From: Marinospirillum sp.
GTDB taxonomy: Bacteria; Pseudomonadota; Gammaproteobacteria; Pseudomonadales; Halomonadaceae
NCBI RefSeq assembly: GCF_014859565.1
Contig: NZ_JACUUA010000001.1
Location: forward strand, 1 to 64,000
Direction: 5' to 3'
DNA length: 64,000 nt
How positions within the stretch are numbered: the stretch's first letter is position 1; each line of letters begins with the position of its first letter. This document shows, one piece after another, positions 27,304 through 36,723 of this stretch. The notes under the pieces were generated by a model. The model was given only the letters and a program-made list of their open reading frames with translations. It was not told the origin of the DNA and ran no database searches. A program made the translations under genes and the position numbers.

Positions 27304-28908
27304 TCAGGCACCCCAGATATGTATGGTTTTATTCTGAAAATCAGCCTGTCGTTGCCAGATTTTCTGATCCCAGGGCGCTGCTGGATTACGGTCAAAAATC
27401 ACCAGATGGGTTTCATCTGCACCGACTCGCTGGGTGTAGTCGGTAACCTGTTCCAGTCCTTTTTCTATCACAGCATCCAGAGAACCACGCAGGATTTTGA
27501 GTTCAATCACCACTCGCTGTAATGCCCCATACATGCCTAATTCAGGGTTTAACGGCCATTCAATGAATAAATCGGTGCGTTTGCGACCCAGACCGTACTC
27601 ACGGGAGATTCTTCCACCGCCATTAATGATGCGTTGCAAGAAGGCTTGCATTAACAGTTGCGGTGCGGCTTCTTTGTAATCAAAACCCTCGCTCCAGCTA
27701 TCGGAGTGTTCGCGGAAAAACTGCTGAAAGGCTTGCAGTAGTTTGTTGATGTTTAAGCTGTGATCGGCATTGATGTACCAAGCCTGCTCCTGATTGGCAA
27801 TCATCACTTGGGTCGGCCAGGTCAGTTCTCTTGGAATCACTTCCTGATAAATGCGGTTGCTGATTTTGACCGAGGGGCGAACGGTGATTAGTCCTAAGTC
27901 TTCAACGTATTGCAGGTCATCGACTTTGATCTGGCTGATGTTGTCTTCATCTTCACTGGTCAGCAGTGAGCTGATGACCGCATGAACGCGGGGTTCTTTG
28001 AGCTTGTCAGTCAGTTGATCCAGATGGGTAGCACGGGAATAAATCAGCTGTTCCCGTGCTTGCTGATAATCCACCAATGAGATGTGGCGGCTTCGATCCC
28101 GCGCTTCACGGTTTTTCCAAGTGATTTCATAACCCAACGCGTTGACGAGCCAAGGCTGGCCTTTAGTGTCTTCCCACAACTCTGCAAAAATGGCTTCATC
28201 AAAGATCTGCCCAGTGGCTTCTGTGTGTTGCAGCCAAAGGGTGCGGGTTTCCTGCTGGGTGAAGTTACCCATCCGCAGGGATTCAGCCTTGATGTTAAAA
28301 GCACTGCCGCCAGTAATCACTTCTGCCCCTTCCTGATGCATGCGGTAGTCACGCACATCCCGTACACCACAAAGAATGATCGACTGAGGGAAAAAATCCG
28401 GGCGCTGGGCATAACCAGCCCGGATCTGACGCAGCAGGGAAATCAGGGTGTCGCCCACCAATGCATCCACTTCATCAAGCAACAATACAGTAGGTTTATC
28501 AGAGACTTCAGCCCAGTGCGTTAATACACGTGTTAATAGATGCTGAGGCTCAGTTTCAGGTTTGGTCGTTCGATACCATTCTGCCAGAGCAGGTGCTTTT
28601 GCATAACGAGCGATGGCATCGACCATTGCATCACAAGCAGTCGGAATGCCCTGGGTTTCATCACCGCGAGCTGCTTGTGCGGCTTCAATATTGGCGTAGG
28701 CACAAGCATAACGACCGGAGGCGTTCAGCTCTTTCATAATCGCTAGCAGGGTACTGGTTTTTCCGGTCTGACGTGGTGCATGCAGCACAAAGTAACGCTT
28801 ACTGGCTATCAGGTGCTGAATTTCTTCCCAGTCCAGCCGGTGCAACAAGTCAATATGATAGTGATCGGCAGTAATTGTTGGTCCGGCGGTATTAAAAAAG
28901 CGCTGCAT
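27304..28908 (-). CDS. AAA-like ATPase with C-terminal PD-(D/E)XK nuclease-like domain
   Basis: A 534-residue protein. Walker A is APRQTGKT (44-51) and Walker B VLLLDEVDAL (141-150); a long winged-helix-like middle follows. The C terminus holds RTDLF (Asp446), then 22 residues later VIELK (Glu469, Lys471) and a GLEQVTDYTQR helix, a likely PD-(D/E)XK nuclease fold. Related AAA/nuclease proteins are widespread accessory genes, and their role is not established, though defence or mobile-element functions have been suggested for similar architectures. It interrupts the conserved tonB-yqgE order, flanked by gaps of 102 and 121 bases, so it looks acquired. No partner gene is adjacent. Confidence 0.85.
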   Translation of the reverse strand: MQRFFNTAGPTITADHYHIDLLHRLDWEEIQHLIASKRYFVLHAPRQTGKTSTLLAIMKELNASGRYACAYANIEAAQAARGDETQGIPTACDAMVDAIARYAKAPALAEWYRTTKPETEPQHLLTRVLTHWAEVSDKPTVLLLDEVDALVGDTLISLLRQIRAGYAQRPDFFPQSIILCGVRDVRDYRMHQEGAEVITGGSAFNIKAESLRMGNFTQQETRTLWLQHTEATGQIFDEAIFAELWEDTKGQPWLVNALGYEITWKNREARDRSRHISLVDYQQAREQLIYSRATHLDQLTDKLKEPRVHAVISSLLTSEDEDNISQIKVDDLQYVEDLGLITVRPSVKISNRIYQEVIPRELTWPTQVMIANQEQAWYINADHSLNINKLLQAFQQFFREHSDSWSEGFDYKEAAPQLLMQAFLQRIINGGGRISREYGLGRKRTDLFIEWPLNPELGMYGALQRVVIELKILRGSLDAVIEKGLEQVTDYTQRVGADETHLVIFDRNPAAPWDQKIWQRQADFQNKTIHIWGA

Positions 28909-29010
28909 AAGCTGACCCAGTCATGGAAGTATTCTGCACGTTAATTTACGCGCTATATATGCTCATATCCTACACCACAAATGACTCTACTGCTGAAACC
29001 GCAAGACCTG

Positions 29011-29811
29011 TCAATTAGCCCGCCAGCCATCACCAAACTGCCAGGTGCGGATGATTTCCAGCACATCCGCTTTTGCACGAACACTGTCGGGTAAAGGAGC
29101 AAAGGGTGAAGCCAGATTCAGAATACGTATGGCGGCATCATCCAGCAGACGATGGCCGGAGCTGGTCATCAGTTGTGCTTCCAGAATGCTGCCATCTGCA
29201 TTAATCACCACCAGCAGGCGCAATCGGCCACCCAGGTTCTGGCGGCGAGCTTCTTCGGGGTAGTTGAGATTACCGATTCTTTCTACCCGCTCTTCCCACT
29301 GGCGCAGGTAAAGTGCCTCTTCCGTAGTCATCACTGCGTTGGTGCTGATACGACGGACTCTGGGGCGCTCGGCAAAAACGGCCTGCTGGGTAGCCAGCTC
29401 GGATTCCAGACGGGCTATTTCCAGGCTACGAGCAATCAGGCTGGCGCCGCGAACAGGTGGCAAGGGTGTTTCGGGCGCAGCCGCTTCGAGTTCAGGTTGA
29501 GGCTCGATATCTGCTTCTTGTTGTTGATCCTTTGCAGGTGGAACCACATCGGGTTCAGGGGCGGGCACTTCAGGAGCTAGCTCAGGAGTGGGCTGCGGAT
29601 CAGACGGAAGATCCGGTTCAGCCAGTGGCTCGGACAAGGGCTCATCATCAAAATAGACCGCTGTAGCTTCCAGGTAGATCTGTTCTAGTTCAGGAGTAGG
29701 CGACTCAGATGGTCGCGTGTTAATGAATAAAACCCCAGCGTGTAATAACAACGCCAGCAGCAGCGCCCAGAGAATTGGGCGCAGACTGAGCAGGCCTTGT
29801 AAAACGTTCAT
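29011..29811 (-). CDS. tonB: TonB-like energy transducer
   Basis: A 266-residue protein with an N-terminal signal anchor (about 13-31), a Pro/Glu-rich periplasmic linker (34-120) and a C-terminal TonB domain (Y-P-E-E-A-R-R at about 185, GRLRLLVVINADGSI, RTWQF). It links the inner-membrane proton motive force, via ExbBD, to outer-membrane receptors or other partners. Its neighbours gshB and yqgE match the tonB3 locus of Pseudomonas aeruginosa, where the homologue is linked to twitching motility. No exbB or exbD is present here. Confidence 0.87.
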   Translation of the reverse strand: MNVLQGLLSLRPILWALLLALLLHAGVLFINTRPSESPTPELEQIYLEATAVYFDDEPLSEPLAEPDLPSDPQPTPELAPEVPAPEPDVVPPAKDQQQEADIEPQPELEAAAPETPLPPVRGASLIARSLEIARLESELATQQAVFAERPRVRRISTNAVMTTEEALYLRQWEERVERIGNLNYPEEARRQNLGGRLRLLVVINADGSILEAQLMTSSGHRLLDDAAIRILNLASPFAPLPDSVRAKADVLEIIRTWQFGDGWRAN

Positions 29812-29824
29812 GGGGTCAGGGCAA

Positions 29825-30784
29825 TCAACGCTGATCCAGACGTGTTGCCAGACACTCCATCAACTGACCTCCAATATCCAGACCACACTGCTGATCCAGC
29901 TCGCGCACACAGGTGGGACTGGTGACGTTAATTTCAGTGAGGTAGTCACCTATGACATCCAGACCCACAAAAATTAATCCTTTTTCTTTTAAGGCCGGAG
30001 CCACCTGACTGACCAGCCAGTAATCCCGATCGGTCAGTTCCCGAGCCACACCACTGCCACCGGCGGCCAGATTGCCACGGGTTTCACCAGCCATGGGAAT
30101 ACGCGCTAGCCCAAAGGGTACAGGTTCACCGTCAATCACCAGAATGCGGGTATCACCGTTTTTGATTTCGGGCAGGTATTTTTGCACCATGATCTGGCGC
30201 TGATTGTTGTCGGTCAGCTGTTCAATAATGGCACCCAGATTCATGCCTTCGGGTGTGACACGAAACACCCCCATGCCACCCATACCATCCAGGGGTTTAA
30301 GGATGATGTCCTGATGTTCAGCATGAAATTCACGAATTAACTGGCTGTTGCTGCTGACCAGTGTGGGAGGGCAGCATTGTGGAAACTCCTGAGCAAAGAG
30401 TTTTTCGTTGCAGTCGCGCAGGCTCTGGGGTTTATTAACCACCAGCACCCCTTCACGTTCTGCTGCTTCCAGCAGCCAGGTGGAGGTCAGAAAAGCGTTA
30501 TCAAAGGGTGGGTCTTTGCGCATCAGCAGAATATCCAGCTCTGCCAGCGGCTGCACCTGGGGTTCACCCAAGCTGTACCAGCCATCCGGGTTGGCGAACA
30601 CATCCAGATCTGCCATACGTGCCCAGGCTTTACCCTGACGCAGGTGCAGATCACCCAGCTCCATGTATTTCAGAGTCCAGCCACGCTTTTTAGCCGCCAG
30701 CAACAAGGCCAGTGTTGTATCTTTTTTGTAGGTAATATCGGCAATGGGGTCCATTACCACGCCAACCAGAACTTGTTTTGCCAT
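29825..30784 (-). CDS. gshB: glutathione synthetase
   Basis: ATP-grasp enzyme (319 residues) that adds glycine to gamma-glutamylcysteine. Conserved stretches are MRKDPPFDNAF, VNKPQSLRDCNEKLFA, KPLDGMGGMGVFR and GDTRILVIDGEPVP, and the C-terminal GLDVIGDYLTEINVTSPT. It sits between tonB and rsmE in the canonical order, with short gaps (13 and 20 bases), so cotranscription is likely. Confidence 0.96.
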   Translation of the reverse strand: MAKQVLVGVVMDPIADITYKKDTTLALLLAAKKRGWTLKYMELGDLHLRQGKAWARMADLDVFANPDGWYSLGEPQVQPLAELDILLMRKDPPFDNAFLTSTWLLEAAEREGVLVVNKPQSLRDCNEKLFAQEFPQCCPPTLVSSNSQLIREFHAEHQDIILKPLDGMGGMGVFRVTPEGMNLGAIIEQLTDNNQRQIMVQKYLPEIKNGDTRILVIDGEPVPFGLARIPMAGETRGNLAAGGSGVARELTDRDYWLVSQVAPALKEKGLIFVGLDVIGDYLTEINVTSPTCVRELDQQCGLDIGGQLMECLATRLDQR

Positions 30785-30804
30785 GTTGCTCTCCAGCTGA
30801 TGAT

Positions 30805-31524
30805 TCAGTTCAGATCACCCCACCAGTGCTGCACCAGAGTTAGTGCTGCCAGTGGTGCGGTTTCGGTACGAAGTATTCTTGGCCCCAGTCGCAGACCGCT
30901 AAAACCGGATTTTTGTGCCTGCTCCACTTCCTGCTCATGCAACCCACCTTCCGGGCCAATCAGCAAAGCAACATCAGAGGGTGTCTCAGTTGCCAATGCT
31001 GCACTTTGTCCATGCGGATGCAACAGCAAGCGTACAGCTTCCTGGCGTACCTGTAACCAGTCGGTCAGACTCTGTGGAGGATGGATCACCGGCAAGGAAT
31101 TTCGCCCGCATTGTTCACAGGCACTGATGGCCACCTGCTGCCAGTGTTCGAGTTTTTTCTGTTCTCGATCACCTTTCAAACGCACATCACCCTGACGTGT
31201 ATAAAGAGGCGTGATGGCACTGACACCCAGCTCGGTCGCCTTCTGGATGATCCAGTCCATCTTGTCACCCTTGGAGATGGCCTGACCCAGATGGGTATGC
31301 AGCGGTGAAGGCGGGGCTGCCTCCACAGGCTGGATCAGCTGTAAGCGAGCAAGATTCTTGTTGCCTTGCAGCAGCTCGGCCAGATAACAGCTCTGGCCAT
31401 CAAACAGATGCAGCTGATCACCGGGTTGCATTCGTAGCACCTGGATCATGTGGCGCACCACCTGACCGTCCAGCTCTACTTCAGACAGTCCGGCCAGGTT
31501 TTTTGGAGAATAAAAGCGCCGCAT
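30805..31524 (-). CDS. rsmE: 16S rRNA (uracil1498-N3)-methyltransferase
   Basis: A SPOUT-fold enzyme of 239 residues that methylates U1498 of 16S rRNA in the 30S decoding region. Motifs include HMIQVLRMQPGDQLHLFDG, the QAISKGDKMDWIIQKATELG stretch and the SAM-binding knot LIGPEGGLHEQE and LRLGPRILRTETAPLAA. Lies 20 bases upstream of gshB on the same strand. Confidence 0.95.
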   Translation of the reverse strand: MRRFYSPKNLAGLSEVELDGQVVRHMIQVLRMQPGDQLHLFDGQSCYLAELLQGNKNLARLQLIQPVEAAPPSPLHTHLGQAISKGDKMDWIIQKATELGVSAITPLYTRQGDVRLKGDREQKKLEHWQQVAISACEQCGRNSLPVIHPPQSLTDWLQVRQEAVRLLLHPHGQSAALATETPSDVALLIGPEGGLHEQEVEQAQKSGFSGLRLGPRILRTETAPLAALTLVQHWWGDLN

Positions 31525-31536
31525 GTTTGCCAGTGA

Positions 31537-31983
31537 TTACTGGGTAGTCTGCTGTGCCTGACGCTGTTTACGCTCGGCAAAAATGGCTTCAAAGTTGACT
31601 GGTGCAATCATCAGCGGTGGGAAACCGCCCTTAACCACCAGTCCGTCCACCGATTCACGGGCATAAGGAAAGAGGATGTTTGGACAGAAGGCACCCAGAG
31701 TGTGCTCCAGGCCATCACCTTCAATACCCACCACACGGAAGGCACCACTTTGCTGGACTTCTGCCAGGAAAGCGGTCTTCTCACCAAAAGTTACCTGAGC
31801 GGTGATCTTGACGGTCACTTCATACAACTCGTCATTAATTTTACGGTTGCTGGTGTCCAGCTTCACATCCACATGAGGTTGTTCATTCATCATGAACACT
31901 TCGGGGCTGTTAGGTGCCTCAAAGGATACATCGCTCAGATAGATGCGCTGCAGGGCAAACTGGGGCTGGGGTGCTTCACTCAT
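31537..31983 (-). CDS. secB: protein-export chaperone SecB
   Basis: Tetrameric cytosolic chaperone that keeps preproteins unfolded and hands them to SecA. The 148-residue product has FALQRIYLSDVSFEAPN, LAEVQQSGAFRV and LFPYARESVDGLVVKGGFPPLMIAPVNFEAIF, diagnostic of SecB. It lies 36 bases downstream of the rhodanese gene and 12 upstream of rsmE on the same strand. The grxC gene often found between yibN and secB is absent here. Confidence 0.96.
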   Translation of the reverse strand: MSEAPQPQFALQRIYLSDVSFEAPNSPEVFMMNEQPHVDVKLDTSNRKINDELYEVTVKITAQVTFGEKTAFLAEVQQSGAFRVVGIEGDGLEHTLGAFCPNILFPYARESVDGLVVKGGFPPLMIAPVNFEAIFAERKQRQAQQTTQ

Positions 31984-32019
31984 GAATGCTTCCTTATATA
32001 CTTGGCTTAAGAGGATTAG

Positions 32020-32439
32020 TTATTTTTTAACAACCGGCATGGAATCGGTTTGCCATTGCATCATGCCACCCTTCAGGCGCAGGGCGTTGGCAAAACCTGC
32101 TTTCTGCAACTTGGCAACGGCCATGGTGGCGGTGTTACCCATCTTGCAGACCACCAGAATTTTTTTGTCCTTGTGTTTTTCCAGCTCGTGCATACGAGTG
32201 TCAAGATTCACCATCGGGATGTTAATGGCTCCAGTGATATGACCCAGACCAAAGTCCTTGCGATCACGGATATCCAGGGCAATAGCTTCATCCTTGTTCA
32301 TCAAGCGCACTGCTTCTGCAGTTCCCACGCCTGTGGTTGCTCCTCGGGTTTCATTAAAGATCACCAACAACAGCAGGATAACAAAGGCGCTAACCAGCAG
32401 CGGGTGGTTGATACTGAACTCGATCATTTGCTCAAACAT
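32020..32439 (-). CDS. membrane-anchored rhodanese-like protein (YibN-like)
   Basis: A 139-residue protein with an N-terminal membrane helix (about 10-28) and a single rhodanese domain; the active-site loop is VCKMGNTA with its catalytic cysteine. The substrate is unknown. It precedes secB as yibN does in enterobacteria. Immediately before its ATG is a 13-base tandem repeat. It is divergent from gpmI, with 187 bases between. Confidence 0.87.
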   Translation of the reverse strand: MFEQMIEFSINHPLLVSAFVILLLLVIFNETRGATTGVGTAEAVRLMNKDEAIALDIRDRKDFGLGHITGAINIPMVNLDTRMHELEKHKDKKILVVCKMGNTATMAVAKLQKAGFANALRLKGGMMQWQTDSMPVVKK

Positions 32440-32466
32440 CTTGGGTCTCTTTCCTTGGGTCTCTTT
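32440..32466 (-). repeat. 13-base direct repeat just upstream of the rhodanese start codon
   Basis: CTTGGGTCTCTTT occurs at 32440-32452 and 32454-32466 with one base between. The inner copy abuts the ATG. On the coding strand each copy reads AAAGAGACCCAAG, and the junction makes an AAGGA that could act as ribosome-binding site, though 14 bases from the ATG. Confidence 0.85.
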
Positions 32467-32626
32467 GGTGTGCCGCAGGCATGGATTTAAGAGGATTCAA
32501 AACCGGATATAAAATTAGGCGTTCAAGGATACACCAGAGTGGCGTGCAAGGCATCAGCAGGATGGCGATTTGAGGCTGCTGGCGCTATCATGCTCACACT
32601 TTGTTCAATAGAGCCTTGATACCGAC

Positions 32627-34183
32627 ATGAGTTCCAGACGCATTCCAACAGCCCTGATTATCCTGGATGGTTATGGTGACAACCCTGCATCCGACAACAA
32701 TGCCATTTTTCACGCCCGCACTCCGGTCATGGATCGTTTGCGTAGTGAGCTGCCCACCAGCCAGGTTTTTACGGATGGTATGTACGTTGGTCTGCCGGAA
32801 GGGCAGATGGGTAATTCGGAAGTTGGGCACATGAATCTGGGTGCCGGTCGTATTGTGTATCAGGATTTTACTCGTGTGACCCAAGCCATCAAGGATCAGA
32901 GCTTTTTTACCAATCCGACTCTCTGCGAAGCAGTGGATCTGGCGATCAGCAAAAAAGGTGCCGTTCACCTGATGGGGTTGTTATCCCCCGGTGGTGTACA
33001 CAGCCACGAAGAACAGATTTTTGCCATGGCAGAGCTGGCGGTTAAACGTGGAGCCACTCAGGTTTTTCTGCATGCTTTTCTGGATGGTCGTGACATGCCA
33101 CCACGCAGTGCACAGGCTTCCTTGCTGGCTGCTGATGAAAAGTTCCGCCAGCTGGGCGTGGGTCGTGTTGCCAGTCTGGTCGGGCGGTATTTTGCCATGG
33201 ATCGCGACAACCGCTGGGATCGTGTAGAAAAAGCCTACAACCTGTTAACGCTTGGACAGGCTGATTTTACTGCTGAAGATGGCAGCAGCGGTCTGCAAGC
33301 CGCTTATGACCGGGGTGAAAACGACGAATTTGTACAGCCCACCATCATTGGTCAGCCCTGCATGATTGAAGATAAGGATGCGGTGATTTTTATGAACTTC
33401 CGGGCTGATCGGGCACGGGAAATCACCCGCGCTTTTGTTGAACCGGAATTTAAAGGTTTTGCACGTCGTGCCTGGCCGCGCCTGAGCCGTTTTGTGATGC
33501 TGACCCAGTATGCTGAAGACATTCCTGCAGCGACAGCTTTTCCACCCCAGAGCCTGAACAATACTCTGGGTGAATATCTATCCAAGCTCGGAAAAACTCA
33601 GCTGCGCATTGCAGAAACCGAGAAGTACGCTCACGTTACCTTCTTTTTCTCCGGTGGACAGGAACAACCTTTTGCCGGTGAAACCCGCATTCTGGTGCCT
33701 TCACCCCAGGTAGCCACCTACAATCTAAAGCCGGAAATGAGCGCAGTGGAAGTCACCGACAAGCTGGTTGAGGCCATTCATTCCGGTGATTACGATGCCA
33801 TTTTCTGCAACTACGCCAATGGTGACATGGTAGGTCATACTGGTCATTTTGATGCAGCGGTCAAGGCAGTGGAAACACTGGATCAGTGTGTTGGTCGTGT
33901 GATTGAGGCACTCAAGGCAGTGGGTGGTCAGTGTTTTATCACCGCTGACCACGGCAACGCTGAACAAATGCTGGATGAAACCACCGGACAGGCACAAACC
34001 GCACACACCACCTTCCCGGTGCCGCTGATTTACCTGCCACCCAACAACCGCAAAGCACGACTGCTGGATCAGGGGCGCTTGTGTGATCTGGCGCCCACCC
34101 TGTTAAAAGCCATGGGCTTAGAACAACCGACAGAAATGACGGGGCGGGCATTGGTTGAGTTTGAAGACTCAGTGGAAGCTTGA
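32627..34183 (+). CDS. gpmI: 2,3-bisphosphoglycerate-independent phosphoglycerate mutase
   Basis: Manganese-dependent glycolytic enzyme of 518 residues interconverting 3- and 2-phosphoglycerate. The N-terminal [11 protein letters not shown] metal site, the nucleophilic serine in [35 protein letters not shown] and the C-terminal ADHGNAEQM are all present. It begins the gpmI-envC-ctpA run common in gammaproteobacteria. The region just upstream contains an AT-rich stretch (about 32495-32515) that may hold its promoter, but no clear -35/-10 pair was seen. Confidence 0.97.
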   Translation: MSSRRIPTALIILDGYGDNPASDNNAIFHARTPVMDRLRSELPTSQVFTDGMYVGLPEGQMGNSEVGHMNLGAGRIVYQDFTRVTQAIKDQSFFTNPTLCEAVDLAISKKGAVHLMGLLSPGGVHSHEEQIFAMAELAVKRGATQVFLHAFLDGRDMPPRSAQASLLAADEKFRQLGVGRVASLVGRYFAMDRDNRWDRVEKAYNLLTLGQADFTAEDGSSGLQAAYDRGENDEFVQPTIIGQPCMIEDKDAVIFMNFRADRAREITRAFVEPEFKGFARRAWPRLSRFVMLTQYAEDIPAATAFPPQSLNNTLGEYLSKLGKTQLRIAETEKYAHVTFFFSGGQEQPFAGETRILVPSPQVATYNLKPEMSAVEVTDKLVEAIHSGDYDAIFCNYANGDMVGHTGHFDAAVKAVETLDQCVGRVIEALKAVGGQCFITADHGNAEQMLDETTGQAQTAHTTFPVPLIYLPPNNRKARLLDQGRLCDLAPTLLKAMGLEQPTEMTGRALVEFEDSVEA

Positions 34184-34215
34184 AGCCATGCGGCCAGCGG
34201 AGGGCAAAGTTAGCC

Positions 34216-35364
34216 ATGTTTAAGTGGATATCTGCTGTCTTGTTGCTGATCTTGCTTTTGCCCAGCGGAGTGTTGCTGGCCAACCGAGAAGAAGAGGTCA
34301 GCGAACAGCAGTTACAACAATTACGCAAAGACATTAACAGCCTGCAAGGCTGGTTAACTCAGGCTCGTGGTGAACAATCCCAGCTGCAGGATCGACTACG
34401 CAGTACCGAAACTCAGATTGGCCAGTTAGTCTCCCGCATCGAAGCCAACACTCGTGAAGCAGCTGAGCTGGAACAACGTCTGACCCGGCTGCGTGCTGAA
34501 CAGCGTGAGCTACAAACTCAGCTGGATCAACAAGCCGGTTACCTGCGTCAGCAGATACGCTCGGCCTACTCCATGGGTCGTCAGGAATACTTGAAGGTAT
34601 TACTGAACCAACAGGAACCGGATCGAGTTGCACGACTGCTGCGTTATTATGATTACATCAACAAACAGCGTACCGAACAGATCGAAGTTTACCTGGGTAT
34701 TGCCCGACAACTGGATACCGTTCAATCCGAAATCATCACCCGTGGGCAAACACTGGATCAGGTTCGTCGTGCCCTGCAGGAGCGCCGCAACGAGTTGCTA
34801 GCCGAACAACGCCAGCGCCAGCAGCTGGTTCAGCAGCTCAGCAAGGAAATTGCCGGTCGTGGTGATGAACTGCAAAAACTCCAGGCTGACCAGAAACGAC
34901 TGGAGCAACTGCTGACCGCTGTTACTGAAGCCATCGTGCGCCTGCCACCCCCGCGCGATGCTCGTCCCTTCCAGCAAATGCGGGGCAGCCTGCCCTGGCC
35001 GGTACAGGGGCGGGTACTCAGTGCTTTTGGCAGCAGCCAGCACAATAATCGTCTGATCAATCGCGGCATGGTCATTCAGGCTTCAGAAGGTACTGCAATC
35101 CATGCTATTCATGGTGGCCGGGTGGTTTTTGCTGACTGGCTGCGTGGTTTTGGTTTTATGATCATCATTGATCATGGTGATGGTTTTATGAGTCTCTACG
35201 GACACAACCAGATTCTGCGCAAAGAGCCCGGTGACTGGGTGAATGGTGGTGAAGCCATTGCCACTGCCGGGGCAACCGGTGGTCAGCAACAAAATGGACT
35301 GTATTTTGAAATACGTAAGGCAGGTCAGCCACTGGATCCAGTCAGCTGGATTGCGCGGCGTTAA
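34216..35364 (+). CDS. envC: murein hydrolase activator EnvC
   Basis: A secreted, periplasmic 382-residue protein. A signal peptide (about 1-25, core LLLILLLPSGVLLA) is followed by a long coiled coil (28-250) and a LytM/M23 domain (about 255-380). Catalytic zinc ligands of active M23 peptidases are lost (NRGMVI and LYFEIR instead of the His motifs), as in EnvC, which activates amidases at the septum rather than cutting peptidoglycan itself. The ATG at 34216 is chosen over an upstream TTG that would overlap gpmI and precede no signal-peptide-like sequence. GGAGGG lies 11 bases upstream. Confidence 0.92.
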   Translation: MFKWISAVLLLILLLPSGVLLANREEEVSEQQLQQLRKDINSLQGWLTQARGEQSQLQDRLRSTETQIGQLVSRIEANTREAAELEQRLTRLRAEQRELQTQLDQQAGYLRQQIRSAYSMGRQEYLKVLLNQQEPDRVARLLRYYDYINKQRTEQIEVYLGIARQLDTVQSEIITRGQTLDQVRRALQERRNELLAEQRQRQQLVQQLSKEIAGRGDELQKLQADQKRLEQLLTAVTEAIVRLPPPRDARPFQQMRGSLPWPVQGRVLSAFGSSQHNNRLINRGMVIQASEGTAIHAIHGGRVVFADWLRGFGFMIIIDHGDGFMSLYGHNQILRKEPGDWVNGGEAIATAGATGGQQQNGLYFEIRKAGQPLDPVSWIARR

Positions 35365-35400
35365 CAGCTAATCAAAGGATTTCTTCCGCAGGAGAGTGTC

Positions 35401-36723
35401 ATGTTTTGCAAAGTTTCCAGTCGCTCCAGCCAACGGCCAGGACAACACCTGCTTGCTGGTGCCGGCTTGCTGCTGGCTCTGGTGTTGCCACTGAACCTGC
35501 AGGCTAACAACCCGCTGGATTATCCACTTGAACCCCAATTTGACCTGCCATTGGATGAACTGCGCAGCTTTGCGGAGGTGTATGAACGCATCAAACAGGC
35601 CTACGTCCATGAAGTCGATGATCGCAGCCTGCTGGAAAATGCCATCAAGGGTATGTTATCCGGGCTTGATCCTCACTCAGCCTACCTTGAGCCGGAAGCC
35701 TTTCGTGAGTTAAAAGAAAGCACTCAGGGCGAGTTCAGCGGGCTGGGTATCGAAATTGGTATTGAGGAGGGTTACATCAAGGTCATCAGCCCAATTGATG
35801 ACACTCCTGCATCCAAAGCCGGTCTGCGCCCCCACGATTTAATTACCCGTATCAATGACACACCTACCCGCGACATGTCAGTAGAAAAAGCCATAGAGTT
35901 AATGCGTGGCGACGCTGGCACCAGTCTACGTCTGACCATTCAGCGCAGCAATATCAACCAGCCCTTTGAGGTGGAACTGACCCGTGCAGTTATTCGCATC
36001 ACCAGTGTCCGCCAGCGCTTGCTGGAGCCAGGTTTTGGTTACCTGCGTATCAGCCAGTTTCAGAATCGCAGCGGTGAAGAAACCCGTGCAGCGCTGGCAC
36101 AGCTGACCCATGAAAATCGGGAGCCTCTGCAGGGTTTGATTCTGGATCTGCGCAACAACCCTGGCGGTGTTTTAAAAGCAGCAGCAGATGTTGCGGATGT
36201 CTTTCTGGATGGCGGCCTGATTGTTTATACCGAAGGCCGCCTGAGTGATACCGAAATGCGTTTTGATGCGGCTCCCGGTGATGCACTGGAAGGTGTGCCA
36301 CTGGTGGTGCTGATTAATGGTGGTTCTGCATCTGCCTCGGAAATTGTTGCTGGGGCATTACAGGATCATCAACGCGCCTTGATTATGGGTACCGCTAGTT
36401 TTGGCAAGGGTTCGGTGCAAACTGTGCTGCCATTAAACAATGATCGTGCTTTAAAAATGACCACAGCACTTTATTACACCCCCAGAGGTCGATCCATCCA
36501 GGCGGATGGTATTCACCCGGATATTGAAGTGAGTAACGCACGAGTGACCCTGCTGGATGCCGAAGGTGGCACACGAGAAGCAGATCTTGACAGGCACCTG
36601 AGCAGCCAGACTCCCCGCGAGGAAGGAAAACCTGCTGCTCGACTGGGTACTTCTGATGACTACCCGCTGAACGAAGCTTTAAACCTGCTGAAAGGGCTGG
36701 CGATTTTTAAAAGCAGGATTTAA
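35401..36723 (+). CDS. ctpA: S41 family C-terminal processing protease
   Basis: A periplasmic, membrane-tethered or secreted serine protease of 440 residues. A signal peptide (about 15-32) precedes the FAEVYERIKQAYV motif, a PDZ domain (about 110-190) and the S41 core, with the catalytic Ser in NGGSASASEIVAGAL and Lys in ASFGKGSVQT. Such proteases trim lipoproteins and cell-wall enzymes. It follows envC by 36 bases, and ends in a TTAA shared with the stop of the convergent ubiI gene. Confidence 0.93.
   Translation: MFCKVSSRSSQRPGQHLLAGAGLLLALVLPLNLQANNPLDYPLEPQFDLPLDELRSFAEVYERIKQAYVHEVDDRSLLENAIKGMLSGLDPHSAYLEPEAFRELKESTQGEFSGLGIEIGIEEGYIKVISPIDDTPASKAGLRPHDLITRINDTPTRDMSVEKAIELMRGDAGTSLRLTIQRSNINQPFEVELTRAVIRITSVRQRLLEPGFGYLRISQFQNRSGEETRAALAQLTHENREPLQGLILDLRNNPGGVLKAAADVADVFLDGGLIVYTEGRLSDTEMRFDAAPGDALEGVPLVVLINGGSASASEIVAGALQDHQRALIMGTASFGKGSVQTVLPLNNDRALKMTTALYYTPRGRSIQADGIHPDIEVSNARVTLLDAEGGTREADLDRHLSSQTPREEGKPAARLGTSDDYPLNEALNLLKGLAIFKSRI

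Noticed and set aside
30377..31195. A 272-codon open frame opposite gshB and rsmE
   Set aside because: It spans two well-supported genes on the opposite strand and has Cys/Gln-rich, unstructured composition.
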